From Eumeta japonica (Eukaryota > Arthropoda > Insecta > Lepidoptera > Psychidae): a stretch of 64,000 bases of DNA. A program made the translations under genes and the position numbers. Where the stretch lies: contig BGZK01000013.1 in assembly GCA_005406025.1 (NCBI GenBank), positions 1,054,001 through 1,118,000 of the forward strand, read 5' to 3'. The notes under the pieces were generated by a model, which worked only from the letters and a program-made list of their open reading frames with translations, was not told the DNA's origin and did not search any database. Shown here one piece after another: positions 1 to 14,080 of the stretch; positions within the stretch are counted from its first letter, which is position 1; each line of letters begins with the position of its first letter.

Positions 1-1040
1 TATGAAAAAATTGAAGCAATGTCTTAATTTCAAAACGGATCTAGTTAAATAACTAATATACGTGAATCAAAATTAAATTTTGGGTTAAACTAATAAAATA
101 AGAAGCTTTGTGCATAATAGGTCGTGATTGACATTTATTTACTATAAACATAGGTCAGAGTGGTGTTGTATTGTGTAAGACTGCACTTCGCAAAAATTCA
201 TTATTAGACGATTGCCTGCAAAATACAGTAATATACAGTATGCAACCCGCCACTGACCCTCGAACCTGAGTGTCTGTGCGACCCTCGAATCAGATGTGGG
301 TGCAAATGGTTGCACTGAATATGTTATTGTTAAGTTATATATTATTTATTGAAGCTTTATTAGTAACAATCATAGAGTCCTAACATAAATTATTTCAAAT
401 AACAACACCGAATATCTGATTTTAATTGAAGTATGATAGCGAGGGACGCGAAATGGTAGCAGTGATGTATTGTGCTAACCTTACATTGTTATTAGGACTT
501 GTAATAAAAAGGTGGAACGGTAACAATGCACGATAGCCATCTAAATGGGGAAGTAGGCAATGATACAGTTCAGCCTTCGCACGGATTCGAATCGAATGAT
601 ACCGGCGGCGGCGGGCGGGCGTGCGCGCGGCGTCGCCGGCCCGTCTCCGCGCAGACAATAACGCCGCTATTCCTATGTTAATCTGTTATCGCCCAGCCAG
701 ACAGATGGATGCTCTCTTTGAGAGGAGAAAGCGCGAACATTGTCCTCGTCGCTAGTCGCTTCTCGGAAAGTCTTTTTCGGTGCGACGGATATCTGTCGTG
801 TTTTTGTTTTGAGCATTCTTACTTTCGTAAAAAAGTTCAGGGGTTTCTTTCGTTATTAGATTAGCCTTGTTTTTGCCATAACTATTCGATGTAATAGTAT
901 AAAATAGTTGCAAAATGAAACATGCTTATGTTAAAAAAAATAATAAAAATAAAAAAAAAGCCGTTGAAAAGTTTTTAAAACAAACTAAAAAATATAAGAC
1001 AAATTTTGTAAGTTTCATATAGATTTCCAAACTCTTATAG
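1..1040. other. AT-rich non-coding stretch with small CpG patch
   Basis: No coding exon or named repeat is visible. A short CpG-rich patch lies at about 597-657 inside otherwise AT-rich sequence. Open frames over it are GC-driven and show no recognisable protein. Confidence 0.5.
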
Positions 1041-1160
1041 ATTGTCCCGAAATTTGTCATTGTAAATTTTTAATAGCTATTAAGATACTTGTAAAATTTC
1101 AAATCTTACAAGTATCTTAGTAACTATTAAAAATATAGCTACGAAAAATTTGGGGCGCAT
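1041..1160. repeat. Long imperfect palindrome, MITE-like
   Basis: The two halves are reverse complements of each other with scattered mismatches. The left arm starts ATTGTCCCGAAATTTGTC, the right arm ends AATTTGGGGCGCAT, and the inner stem pairs AAGATACTTGTAA with TTACAAGTATCTT. The axis is near 1101. Such fold-back units are typical of short non-autonomous DNA transposons. The family is not recognised and no clear target duplication is seen. Confidence 0.55.
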
Positions 1161-2500
1161 CTAATACATAACTGTAAGAAGTGTAGAGAGTCGCTTTCAA
1201 CGAGAGAACTTATTTATCAGCTCACATAAATTGTTAGTTGAACTATTAATATTTCAATTATTTCTTGTTTTTTTTTTCATTTCTACAATTTTTTATTTAC
1301 ATTTTGTATTGTGTTTAAAAGTTTGTAATTAATACAGAATTGGGTCGTCTCTGGTAAAAAAATTAAATCGTATATTGAACGCAGTTATCTTATTCTTCTT
1401 CTTTCATATTTTCTTGCATTTCCATCTGATTCTGAGCTACATTTGAAGTTAAAAGTTACTAGTTCATCGGGAAGTAAGTTTAAATTCGATAGCAAAATTC
1501 CACCCGAACAGACAAATAAACAGACTGACAAGAAAGCGAGTCAATAAAAACGTGGTAAAATCCCTCGAACTAAGTTGCATTTTTTTTAAGATATTTATTT
1601 GTTAGTTTTACATAAACTTACGTGTTTACATTTGCAATTCCCAAGGAAAATACAACTGCGATGAATATTCAACGAGTAGTTTCGCAACTGCGGACCGCAC
1701 ATCGCTGTCAGTCGATAATATTGAAACTTAGACGCCAAGGCCCGTCGCGGCGTGGGCAATTATCATATTTTACGTGCGATCACGGGAGGATTGTCCACCG
1801 CATCGTTCATTGTCTATGCGAGTGCAGGCGGCGTGCCCGTGCACAGCAGTCCTTGAACTCGATAGCCGCGCACCCTGCGCCGGCGTCGGGCGCAGCGCGC
1901 TGGGCCGGGTGGACGTGCATCCTCGTCGGCGAGGTTTACGCATGACGAATATTAACTTTGCACCCGATCACAAATTTTGAACGGTCGATCTGCGTGCCGC
2001 ACCTTATTAATCGCATGAAAACATTATCCATTCTTGCATCAGCTCGACTGCGTGTGACGTTTATAACATCTAATTACTCGCGTTGAGAATAATGTATGCG
2101 TGATTATTCAAAATACGTCAGCTCGTCTACATGTACGTCCGCGCCTGAGAAAAACGCTAAAACTCGCTTCTATCAAAGCTCGGCACCATTTATGCTGCGC
2201 TAGATATGCGTCCCACCCGTTTGGATATCGTACGGCTGTGGGTACCCGCCGCTATAACTGCAGGTACACGCGGATGTCGCAACTTCCTACTTTCGATGTA
2301 GCCGTGGACGTCGACGGGCGTAGGCAGCGCGCGCAACAACAGACGCGTCTGCTCGCCGCCGACGGAGGCGGCCGGAGCAGGTGCGTCGATGATGCGAGAG
2401 TACTTGCGTATGACGTGTACCTAAAGTGTGCAGTTAAACGAGTGTAATCGCCGCTCTCGGCGATTTTAATTGGCGGTTACGACTTCTTCCCGGATCGATT
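1161..2500. other. Non-coding sequence with two CpG-rich blocks
   Basis: CpG-rich sequence at about 1690-1930 and 2280-2400 contrasts with AT-rich flanks. Open frames of about 70-115 codons cross the blocks in several phases. Their products are arginine-rich and low in information, as expected of GC-driven frames. Possible promoter or enhancer; no splice-bounded exon was found. Confidence 0.4.
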
Positions 2501-5500
2501 CGATCATCTTGCCGAGTTTCACAGTTATTATATCTTACACACGCCTCCGATTAGAGCGGGAGATGCTAATGTAGAAAAAGTGGCCATGACATAGGTCAGT
2601 TAACCGGATTCCACGTTAATCACGTTAGGATGATATCACACTAACGCTCATTCTCACCTAACTTTTTGCTGTACATAAATTGTGGCTGCTTCACATACAG
2701 CTCTACGAAATTCAGAAAAAAATATGATCAATCCGGGTGCTCCTGGTAAATGTACGTATGAATTCCGCTTACGTTACGTAAGCACCTCTACAGATTAGTT
2801 TAAGTATATTTTTTTTTTTTATTTACTCAAAAATATTTTATCTTCAGCTCGTGAAACAAATAATCTTGGTTGTGATAAATTCACAGTACTTTTAAAAAAA
2901 GCAATTAGGGATGTTTTTGTATTGGATTTATTAAGAAATCAGTGTTGTTATTTGTTAAAATCTATCAGGTTTGTATTGAATAAACACACGATGCGGTAGT
3001 TTCGGATCATAACACATTAATACTTCCTAGTAAATAGCGTTAAACGTATGACAAATAAAAAATTTTGTAATCGCAATCGCGGTGAGTCGACTCCTTCCTC
3101 TTTCTGTGATAATTGAGATTGAGGTCGAATCGAACATCTAATAAACGTTATGTCACTTCATACGGTTTTCATGCATTTATTTAATATAATTTCGATATAA
3201 AGAAACTATGGCACGTCGTACGCGTAATACGTAAATAATAAATATGTGAAGGATCTATTTAAAAGTAATTAACTTAAAGTAGAAAATTACCCTTGAAACG
3301 GACTACAGTCAAGACGTGTTTTCGTTGGAAGACGTAATGAGCAAACACATTTAACTTAAATTGCCGAACCTTGTGACAAACAAGCACTCGAAACGGTTTT
3401 CTGTATAATAAAATAAACTGTCAGCTTGCTTTTTAGGTCAACTATACCGCTAGCGCGATGCAAATGTCCTTGTTTGCATTTCTGTTATCTTTGCGGTGGT
3501 TTACGACCAGATTCTACATTATTTTATGATCTATACCGCTAACATCTTCACAGTTAGTTCCAATTAAAATAGTTAAAAGTCGTCGCCAACGATGTCGGTC
3601 TGTTACGTGCTTTATATTCAGAAGTTTCGGTTTTGTATCGGACAATGGTTCTACTTTCAGTTTGGTAACTCCTTCAATTGGTAAACGACCTCGGCAAACG
3701 TTTCCTAAGTGGGCATCGGACGAGCCGGATTCGCCGCAACAGTTGGGCCGTTTGCGGCTGATTGTCTCGTATTGTATGGTGTTAGAGCAGAATTAATATA
3801 TTTAGTAGCGAGTTCTGCGGGCGACATTATCTGTATTATTATTAACAACAAGAATTACTTATTTAAGAGAAACATCTCATTTTTAATTATCGTTTTCATA
3901 AGATATTATTTGTATGTCGATAATACCCTAACAGTAAGCGGTCCATGACGAACTGTCCTACAAACACAGTTTATCCAATCAGTTTTGATTAATGGACATT
4001 ACTTTTATGTATAAGCATTTCGTTCATGAATAATATTTTGTGAGCTATTTTATTTACTCATGGCTAATTAATTGTTATATATTTTCAAAGATTATTTTGA
4101 ATTGAGTATTATATTACGAGTTTTCTTGATGCATTTGAAATTTGGAACAGTTGTGAATGATGCTGAAATTGTATTCGCTGTTTTAATATAAATTAGGATT
4201 AGTTTAGCGGTAGTTGATGCAGTGCAAAAACTAAATGTTATAATAAACGCATAGTTGGAAAATAGGCGTACGAACTTCACGCGATGTGTAATAGGTCTAT
4301 ACACACAAAGACGTGACCGCATCGCGAAGTACCAATTATTATGTCATAGGACAGTTCCCACAGATGTATCTGTCGTTTCGTTCCAATGGTGGTTTTCCCT
4401 CGTCGTTTTTTGCCTACGCGAGCTTTATTAATGTTTAAAGTGGAAATCACAGATCACGGAGTCGTGTCATTTAAAGCATTCATTTTTTGTTATTTTTGTA
4501 TTGAGACACTTAATGTGACTTTTCAGTGGGTACCTACCTACAATATTCAACAGTCTGATCTGATTCCATATGTTTACTGTTCCCCCGTTTAGCAATATTT
4601 TTGCCTTTCTATATATATAATAGATCCTTCAGCATTTTCTTTGTCTTGTAATGCACGTTCAGTAATTAAAATAATAAGAAATATCCGAGGTCAGAGCAGA
4701 GCCGCACTGTTAAAGACGAATACGTTCACGCTTCTTTGTAATCGCTCATGTTACTGCGTCTACGCGAGTTTTATCATAAAATGATAGTTTGTATAGCGAG
4801 AATCGGATAAGATGAAAACGCTATATCGGTTAAGTAATTATAAAGTTCATTATATAAAATTAAATAATGCGAAGTGACCCAGTAACTCATATAGTAATCG
4901 CTGGGCTGGTCGACGTGCGGCCCGCCGTTTGCGCCCGCGTCGATTGAGCAACGCGGGCTGTGACGTAACGGCCCGGCCAGGAGCGCACGTGCCCATACGC
5001 CGGGCGCCGTCTACGAAACGCACTAAGTGCTTGGAAGGTCGTAGCCGCACCGCACCGCACAATCGCTGGGAAATTGTTAAGAAATTCATTTTATTCGAGA
5101 CTGGGCGTTTTGATTATATTTCGCTGTGTCAAGACAATAGACTTGTTCCCATTTGACCTATGAGCTGATAAGCACTAAATATAATCATCAGTTATTTTAA
5201 CTTTCACGCATTGGCATTTATTTTATGGAACTTATTTAGAACTTAACTTTTTGTAAAAGTGTCTAAACAATCAAAACATGCATTTCGTGATGACATCGTG
5301 CTGAGAATATTTATTTATTACGGGTTTCGTTCCTCAAAAGTAAAAACGGAATTCTCGTAAGTTCGTTCTTGTATTTGTTTTTTTCCATATATCATAGAGA
5401 TTTTTTTCAAAATTGTACAACAATCTCGACAAGAGTGTATAGAATAGTCAATCCAGATTTATTGTAACCATGATGACGAACACGATGTATCGGTGAATAT

Positions 5501-6478
5501 GAAAATCATGCTTTTAAATTAAAATGAAGCTGACGTGATCAAAAACGCGCGTTTTAGCAAGTAACAAGAATTCGTTGGACATTAAAATTTTCACATTCGT
5601 AAAAGTAATGAGTTCTAACTTTCGCACAATCAAGTATAATTACAATTTTTTTTTTTTCATTCTTTGGCAACTGTGATCTCAGGACTGCGATACCGCGATA
5701 CCCATAACGGGTATTTTAAAATGAATTAGTATAAGAAATCTATTATAGAGACCAATCGGTGAATTTATATTTTTGAGCCCTGTGAAGACTGCTATGAAAT
5801 TGATTTCTGAATTAACAAGATTATAATTTATTTTCCTTATACTATACGAAACCAGTGACAATGGTATTTAGTGCTATATAAACGGAAAGCATCATTCATG
5901 TGATACTATTGGTGGTTTTTGTTTTCTATGAACATTATGTGGTGCATAACGTAATAGGCAGTGAATAACTTGACATGTATCGATTTTGCAGTTGTATGCT
6001 ATAATAGGAATATACAATTATATTGTTGTTACTTATACATCAATTAGCACTTATTAAAAAACAAATTTAAATTGATATAACTATTGTACATAGTTTATTG
6101 TTTTTTTGCGAAATTTCCTTAGATACATAATACGGGTTTTTATGTAATAAACAATTTTCGTCGTTATTTCTAAATACTTTTATTTTTGGAAATAATATTT
6201 ATTGAGAGGTGTTTAGATTGATATACGATACCTGTTCAGAAGTGGGATTAGTGTCGCAGTAAGTGCCGGTCATATGTAATTACATTTGTTTTTTTAAGAT
6301 TGTATTATAAAAACAGATCAAGTACGTAACACGCGTAGTGTGGGATTGCATAATTGTAAGTTTATTCCTATATATATACTAGTGAAGGCTGAAAACGTTG
6401 ACATACAGGTGATAATGACTAAATAAAGATAATCAGTAATTCAACAAAATACTTCGTATTAAATTGTCGCAACACCAA
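2501..6478. other. AT-rich non-coding stretch
   Basis: No exon or recognisable transposon is seen. One CpG-rich patch at about 4905-5060 stands out; the frames over it on both strands are chance. The remainder is AT-rich with poly-T runs. Confidence 0.45.
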
Positions 6479-6536
6479 AACTTTTGGATTTTGCATAAAT
6501 ATAATGAACTGCTATATTTATGCAAAACCTAAAGTG
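6479..6536. repeat. Hairpin, about 22 bp stem
   Basis: TTTTGCATAAATATA (6489-6503) pairs perfectly with TATATTTATGCAAAA (6513-6527) across a 9-nt loop. The stem continues outward with a bulge (ACTTTTGG against CCTAAAGT). The size is compatible with a small-RNA precursor or a MITE core. No known microRNA seed is recognised. Confidence 0.45.
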
Positions 6537-6991
6537 AACATTTGGACAGGTGCCATGCAGTACACATAAAGAGGATTAAATAGAAAGATTTATGGACCCC
6601 CGTGAACGCGTTTCTTTACCAGTCAAGTAACAATTTCTCTTCATGCTTCTCTTAACAATCTCTTTATGTTTATGACGGGCCATTCATCGAAATCTTTTCA
6701 TATGAAATTTTATTCACGAGGGTCCCCTTACGATGCCATGAGGATTGAGCACCTTGGAGGATAACTTGTGAATTAATTTACTTACTTTTAAGTAGCGGTC
6801 ATCATTTTCGTACTGTGTTTCAGAATTGAATTTTTCCGAAATTGAGTTTATAGTGGAACATTTTCGTTATAGGGTCTAATTTTGGAACATCTCAAGTATT
6901 TTAACCTGTTAACAATTGAGGCAGGAAAGAAGTGTTCTTTCAAGATGTTAGTACGCAATTATGGGATGATTAAATTACGAAAGTATGCTAG

Positions 6992-7021
6992 CTATACACT
7001 ATTAGTCCTAATAGTGTATAG
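6992..7021. repeat. Perfect 14-bp inverted repeat
   Basis: CTATACACTATTAG and CTAATAGTGTATAG are separated by two bases (TC). It is a near-uninterrupted palindrome in AT-rich sequence; function unknown. Confidence 0.5.
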
Positions 7022-10000
7022 ATAAAATATTTACAGTATTAAACTTGTATGTTGATCTGGTTCTGACATATAACGGAGATACATAGAGAACTTACAAGGA
7101 TTTCTTGTCAGACTATGGAATACTGTAAAAAGTGTACTCTTGTGTTAAATTATCATTATTAAGCGCTTTTTTTTACCGAACGAGCGTGAATTGACCGTGA
7201 ACCAGGTGTATCTCAATAATTTTAATAATTCCTAATTCAATGTCGACTGCTGGACTTGTTTAGCGGAAATATCAATTTCGGATATTAAATTCAGTTCAGT
7301 GAATGCGGAAAAAATTGGAACGTGCCTTTTGAGTAACGATATCATTGTATGCGCTGGGAGAGCAATATCAATTTGTAACTGGACTTTCAGGAACGAAGGT
7401 CGCGATTTAGCCTGTGTCGAAGATAGGCGTGCGAGTACTCCTTAATGTGTACGCGATGTAAGCCTTGAGAAAAAATTGCGCTTTGATCATTTTTATGGGT
7501 CAATATAATTCTTGTCACAACTGAGTTAGGAATGAAAATAATTAAATATTTTGCAGAGAGGTTATTATTTTGGATACGTGTGTTTTTCTTAACTTTTGCA
7601 AATGAAAAAAATGCGTTACAGTTACATTTAAGACATTTTGTTATATGAAAAAAATGATAGTTAACCTACTCTTTTTATTCTTTCGCTTAAAGGTAGACAG
7701 TTGCAAGGAGTCAATAAATTATTATTTAGGCATTACTTATGATTTTTTTTTGTTTACAGCTTATTAATTATCGGTAGTAAAAGAAAATTATTTAAAGAAG
7801 TTGTAGTTTATTTGTGATTTACGTAAAACACTTTGTATATTGTACACAATTGTATATTGTATATATTAGCTTTTCGAGAAAAAAAAAGTTAAAAACACTA
7901 AACACCCTTATTTAAATGTGGTATAAAATCACTTCCGATCATGGAAAATATTGTATATTGATTCGTTATTCAGTGCAGTAGTTTGTCAGTACTACGATAA
8001 CGATATATCTTATGTTTTTTTTGTCACGCAATCACGTAAAAACTATTGCACTTATCGGTATGAGACTATGACCAATCGACGTGGATCGTCGGTATATGAT
8101 TTAGGCAATATATTTTTTGAAATCTATACATCCTTCATGATTTATTTTATTTACTTTGATAACCCAAAACGCCCAGCGAAGCGGACAGGCGACAAGTAAA
8201 TGTATAATACGTGTCCTCCGAATTTTCGGAAATTGTACCATGTACTTACTCTTTGTTATCAACTATTTCGTTATTAATAAGGGTTCAAAAATAGACTATT
8301 TTTTTATCGAAATCTCCTCTAAAATAGATTTAGGGAGATAACAAAACATGCCTGTAAAAAATTGAACTTTTAATATTAATATTTAGAGGTCGCACATCAC
8401 GAATTTCAATTTTTCATACAAGCAACATGGGAATAAATATTTTTCAGATTTAAAAATCAATGGACGGATTTGAATGACCAAAACATATTCTTGTGGGGAA
8501 GTGAACCTTACAAGAATTGTCCCTTATAATTTTTAGATATACCTATTTGTTCAAAAGTTATTCAAGTTTTTCTGAGATAATTACAATTTTTTTCCGAATT
8601 CCAGGTAAAATAATTATAGTTATTAATACACATCCTAAAAAGGTCATTTAAGAACTAAATTTTTTTAACAAGTCTTTCAAATTAATTTGTAAGACTTAAT
8701 TTGTTAAAAACACCGTAGGTAATGAAAATAGTATTGTAATAGCAATGCATTAATACCGTTTGCTTTTTTTTTTACAAAATACATGAACTATTAAGATTCG
8801 TACTTTATTTATCTGTGAAATCACTCCTATATTTTGTCGTTCGTGGGACGATTTTCGCACTTCATCATAAAACACAATGTGGAATTTATAAGCAGCATTT
8901 AGGTTACGGCGTTTATGTTTGACAAATAATACGCTAGTGCGAAATGTAGAATTAGAATTAAAGTGAAATTACGGATTCTAGTGGAGTTCTGTGTCCTGTC
9001 CATTTACTTCTAAGCTAACGAAACAAATGTATGTACGGATACAAGGATATGTTTACGGATTTGGTATTTAAAATGATATCTTCAGTTTCCAATTTTTCGA
9101 ATCCTTCCTCATATAGCGTTTTATTACCCCGTTTCCCGTACAGCTTTTATGAATATTCAGCGTATTTAAATTTGACGCTATTAGCAACCTTTTTTTTGTA
9201 GTACTCCGTCTAAATAGCTCGCAGTAAATTACAGTCGGACACCTTGGTCCGTTGTCGTGTCGCACACCGGCCGCGTGCTTGCACAACCGGTCAGTATGGA
9301 TGGATGAATTTACGAAATTTGTGTTCTCTAAAATAATTTAACACTGTCACTTGACCACGGCGACCGGCGCTCTACTCCGATGACGAAATGTACTAAACAA
9401 ATGTGAAGTTCTGTCCGCATATTTGTCTGTTTCTTCTCTTTAAATCTTAAATAAATCGTCGCATCTGAAATTCTATATTACCTAAAGCAGTACTCTAAAA
9501 TATAGTGTCCGCTTTGTAATTTTCTTTAATATTCAATAACAGTACATAAAAACGTTTTAATTTAATAATTGCCATTCTTTATTGAATTCCAATTCTTACG
9601 CATTCATCAGTGATTTTTTTTGAGAATTATTACTTTTCAACATGCTGTTAGCTGTATGTCTGTGACCTCGAAACGTATCCAAAGTCTGACATTTCATGTC
9701 GACAGTTCACTTCGAGTGTATGCGTTAGAATTATTATATTTATTTAATAATTCCATTATCGATATCGCCGCCTAGCCGTTTTGAGTTCGGATGGCCGAGA
9801 GGTCCGGGTGTTGCGAGTGCTGTGAAATGTGAAGGCCGCGCGCCGAGGGCCCGGGCGCCGGCGGTCCCTGCGCCGCTCGGATGACGCGCCTCAGCGGACG
9901 CCGGCAGCTCGGCTTTTGCTTAATGCTTTTGTCGCCTCCCCCGTACTTACGGCGTTGTCTAATTTCTGACGGCAACTTCATCGTGTCCCACTTGCGATAG

Positions 10001-12403
10001 TCGGTTTTATCATTACGACTAAAGTTTTGATGTAGTTTCGGTTTCGGAATAAACGATTTTTTTTAACGTCTGATCTTCATTTCAGTCATGTCTCCTTGGA
10101 TCGCAAGTGTGCTTCCTTTTCAGTTTTTATAATAACAAATAGATCATTTTGAGCAGGAAATTTAACATGAATGTTAAGACCTTAACAATAATTCTTTGTC
10201 ATAATATGTAGAACTTATCACGGATCTAGGAAGAGTAGTTTTAGTGACTGGTGATAAATTGTCTCTTGCACGAATCTATTGATGCTATTTTTTGTACAGT
10301 GCTTCATATATATTTTTTTTTATTTATATAAGGAAGTTTAAATTGTGTATAATTTACATGCATTGTGGACTTTCATTCTTAACTCAATACGAAATGTTAA
10401 TTATATAATATCAATAAAATTGTAAACTATATATTTTACAATTCTCGTGTAGGAGTACCGGCTGGGAACCGATAATAATAATAATCTTTCAAAGTATTTT
10501 TATGATGTTTTGAGCATTTTAACGAGGTCGTTCTAAATATATTTTACTCCTTACGGATCTGATCAAGTTTCCAATATTTTTAAATGTCGAATCTGGTTTT
10601 CGAATAATGACACATTTACATTTTGCGATAGAATTGAGAATTTCCGGTTTATTGACCGTGGACGACGGTTCGGAATTTATATGATGCGACTCCTGTAATG
10701 TCTCATCGTACCTATTATGGTCGCATTATTGGAATATGAATAATGATTAGTTATTGGAAAGAAGTTGTTATATAATATGTCGTATTTCTGTTGACATGAT
10801 GAGCAGTCTTTATGTCATCCCAAAATGATTTTGAATGAATACTAATAATGCATTGACGCTTTGTGATTTCATGTTATTTGGTATATTTTATCATATTTTA
10901 ATTTACTGTTATCGTCACTGTAAAATGTTTTTAAGTATTTATTACTAATAGTAATAGTAATAAATATGGCAACAATAGCTCGGTGATTCTTTGAAATTAT
11001 TAAATTTGAAGTATTTTTTTGCAAAAATTTAGCTCATATGTATTGTTATTTCTCACGATTATCTGTAGAATTATTGTTATAATTTGTGTCATCACGAACA
11101 TTTTTGTCGAACCGATGCGTCTCGACAGCTGTTATTGTCTTTTGATAAAAGTAAATACATCCCACTTACTGCGTGTATGGGCTCCATGGTGTTGTCGGAC
11201 GCCATGCTTTCGGCTTTATAACTGGAACACAAGTTAGTCCACTGGACACTGCATTCACTGCGCGGGCTCGGACCGCCGGCGGGCCGGGCTCGGCGATGTC
11301 GCGTGCGTTCGGTGAGCAGTTGGCCTCTCGCCCTCTCCGTGGCGGCGTCGAACGACACGCCTGTACCGAGCGGCAAAGCGACTAGAGCCGTACTGAGATT
11401 GTTGCAACATCGCTTGCGGTTTATATATGAGTCTGCACGCTCGAAACTTTGCCGGCAAAATTTTGCAACAATATTTAAGATTGCTCTTAATGTAATACGT
11501 ATTTACTTATTATATTATAAGCGATACAGTGAAATTGGAAAAATATGAAACAAAAAGATTTCGGAATTGTATTTATCTACAGTGGGACCTAGAAACCGGC
11601 CATAACATTCAATTTGGTTTCAGAAGCGGCTAGAAATGACCAATAGCAAACTATTAAATTTAAAAAATATATAAATACATGTATCACTTAGAATCGTTTT
11701 GAAAACAATATATGTCCACATTTTATGGAAATCTAATTCTTATTATTTTCTTAAAAAATGAAAATTTACAACCCGACCGATAGCAATATAAATATTTTTT
11801 TATTTAAGCGTATATTGTTATGAGTCATTTTCAAAACGGCATATATCTAGTGAGTTTATGGTGTTTTCGAAATGACTTACAACTTAATAATTTTATAAAC
11901 AATAGATTTTCGTGTCACATTTTTTCTTAGCTATTGTACTTCCGTTTGGCATTTTGAAAATATTACTGAGATTCACGTGTTCATGGATACATATAAGGCT
12001 AAAATAATAACCATACAAAGATGAAGTATTCCGTCTACTTTATCGCTAATAATATTTGAGAAATCTACCTACTATGCCATATACGAACGTAGCTTAAATT
12101 CATATTGTAGAGCTTTTAGTGTAATTAAGCGCCTAATTCGTAAATTAATTCGATATTCTTGGTAGATGTTACACAAAGAATATACAGTAAATAATACTCA
12201 ATTTTACATTAATTACGAATGTACTTAATTAGCTTTTTATTTCCTATGCAAAATTACGTTATGTAGGCTTAAACCGTTTTAACAATTACTGATTCTGTCA
12301 CGTCTAATTATTTTTAGGTTTTGGGAGAATATAAATCGTGACACGGCGTCTGTCTTTTTTTTAAATATTTGCTTTCCTGCCTGTTTTACGGCAAAATATG
12401 TGT
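7022..12403. other. Long AT-rich non-coding stretch
   Basis: No exon is supported. CpG-rich patches lie at about 9765-9905 and 11255-11400. Small palindromes occur at 8670-8697 (AAGTCTT/AAGACTT around CAAATTAATTTG) and at 10936-10966 (TATTTATTACTA/TAGTAATAAATA). The open frames around 11019-11548 run in several phases over the CpG patch and are judged chance. Confidence 0.45.
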
Positions 12404-12516
12404 TATCCATAAATTACGTATAATTCGAAAAGGGGGGTAAGGTGTAGGTGGTTCGAAAAAAGATAACGAAATATGTATTACAAGGGGTGTGTGTTGGGAT
12501 ATCACGTGTATTTACT
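12404..12516. repeat. Truncated MITE fragment (CCATAAATTACGT end)
   Basis: It begins TATCCATAAATTACGTA followed by a G-run (AAAAGGGGGGTAAGG). The start matches the terminal inverted repeat of the element at 36836-37000. The other end is absent, so this is a one-ended remnant. Confidence 0.4.
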
Positions 12517-14080
12517 TTTTAGTTGACTCGTTGCCAGGCGACGATTTCCTTCCCACCCATCGTTATAACCTACCTGTACTTAGAGATAATATTCTGAACA
12601 TTTTTAAGACAGATTGTACGAAATAATACACGTGATTTTGAGTAGGGGGCATTAAAAGTTGCTATCAAAAATCATGTAATTATTAGACGATCCCTAAGAA
12701 AAAAAAATGCATCTAATAATAGAATTTTTGATAATTAAAGTTAATATATTAAAAAAAATTGGAAACATCTATATTGAGATAATTAAAATTATTGCTTAGC
12801 AAAAATAATCATGATAACGTCGATACTAAGATAAATAAATTTTGAGAGCTTTTGTGTTTATAGACAAGACTACGTTTTATAAGCAAGTTTTCATTCGGAG
12901 AAAAACAGTTTTGTTATTATCACCATTCATACTATTAAAGTTAAGACCATCTCTATTTAAGTTCTCTGTTGAAAGATTCGTTTATAGTAACTGTTCGTCA
13001 GTCTTGGCAATACTAGTACTAGGGATAATGTAGTAATACTTGCCTCACAAATTAATAGATGTTTGTGATATGTTACTAAATTATTTTTCAATTTGTTAAC
13101 GAGCCTTCCATTCAACTATAAATTTGTCATAAAATTTATAAAGTTTCTTCCATCTACATAATTGAAACAAACTTCGGATCTTCCTTATAATTTTATAACA
13201 TTCAAAGCGGAAGCAACTCCTTGGTTAGTTCTTATTAATAAAGCTATTATTTTTTTAATTTATATACACGTTTTTTTTTTGTTAAAAGTATTATATTTCT
13301 AAACGCGTCATTGTTGCAACTTTTCTTGTACAAAATAATGTGCAATCCAGTTTTGGACCCAAAGAAATCACGCTATTTCCAATTTTAATCCCCTGCAAGC
13401 TTATGCCGAGTTGAAGCCCGACATAATACGTTGGACAACATTCTTAATTCAGCAGGCCATGCATATATTGTTCTATAAGTTATACCTTGTCATGTATAAA
13501 GTACCGTGTCCATGCTATTAACCGTTGAGGAGTGCCCTGCCCTCATAAGGAGACAAACCTGGCAATAGCATCAAATCATTTCTATTATTTCAGTGTATTA
13601 TCATTAGAACCAAAGTATCAAAATTTGTTCTGAACACACAAACATATATGTGAAGTTAAGTAAAAACTTAAAAAAAATACGGATCTATTCAAATTGTTTA
13701 CCAATACAGCTTCGGCGTGTCCCAGTGTTGGATGTCACTAGTTCATTGCCTCATAAGGTGTTCGATTGTATTATACTTGCTTTATTTTATGACCAAAAAG
13801 GTACACAATGTTAGTTTCAATAATCAAGTTTAAACACAAAATAAATTGTGCCTCAATTATAGGCGATCACGATAATAACTGATTAACAAAATTTTATGCA
13901 ACATGAAAATATAAAGCATAAACTATTGAAACTAAAACTAATACTTCTCAGACAGCAAATAATATTTTTCATTCTGTATATATGTATATCAGAATCTAGG
14001 GATTGGGCTTTGACGGTGGACAAGAATGGGATTGGTATGAAAAAAATTGGTTGCCTGTAAAGTCGGTATACGGGCGAAAG
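12517..14080. other. AT-rich non-coding stretch
   Basis: No exon seen. A slightly GC-richer segment near 13385-13560 looks like an old inserted repeat but was not identified. Confidence 0.4.

Noticed and set aside
1622..2447. Two open frames of 107 and 115 codons
   Set aside because: They use alternative starts and cross CpG-rich blocks; no recognisable protein and no bounding splice sites.
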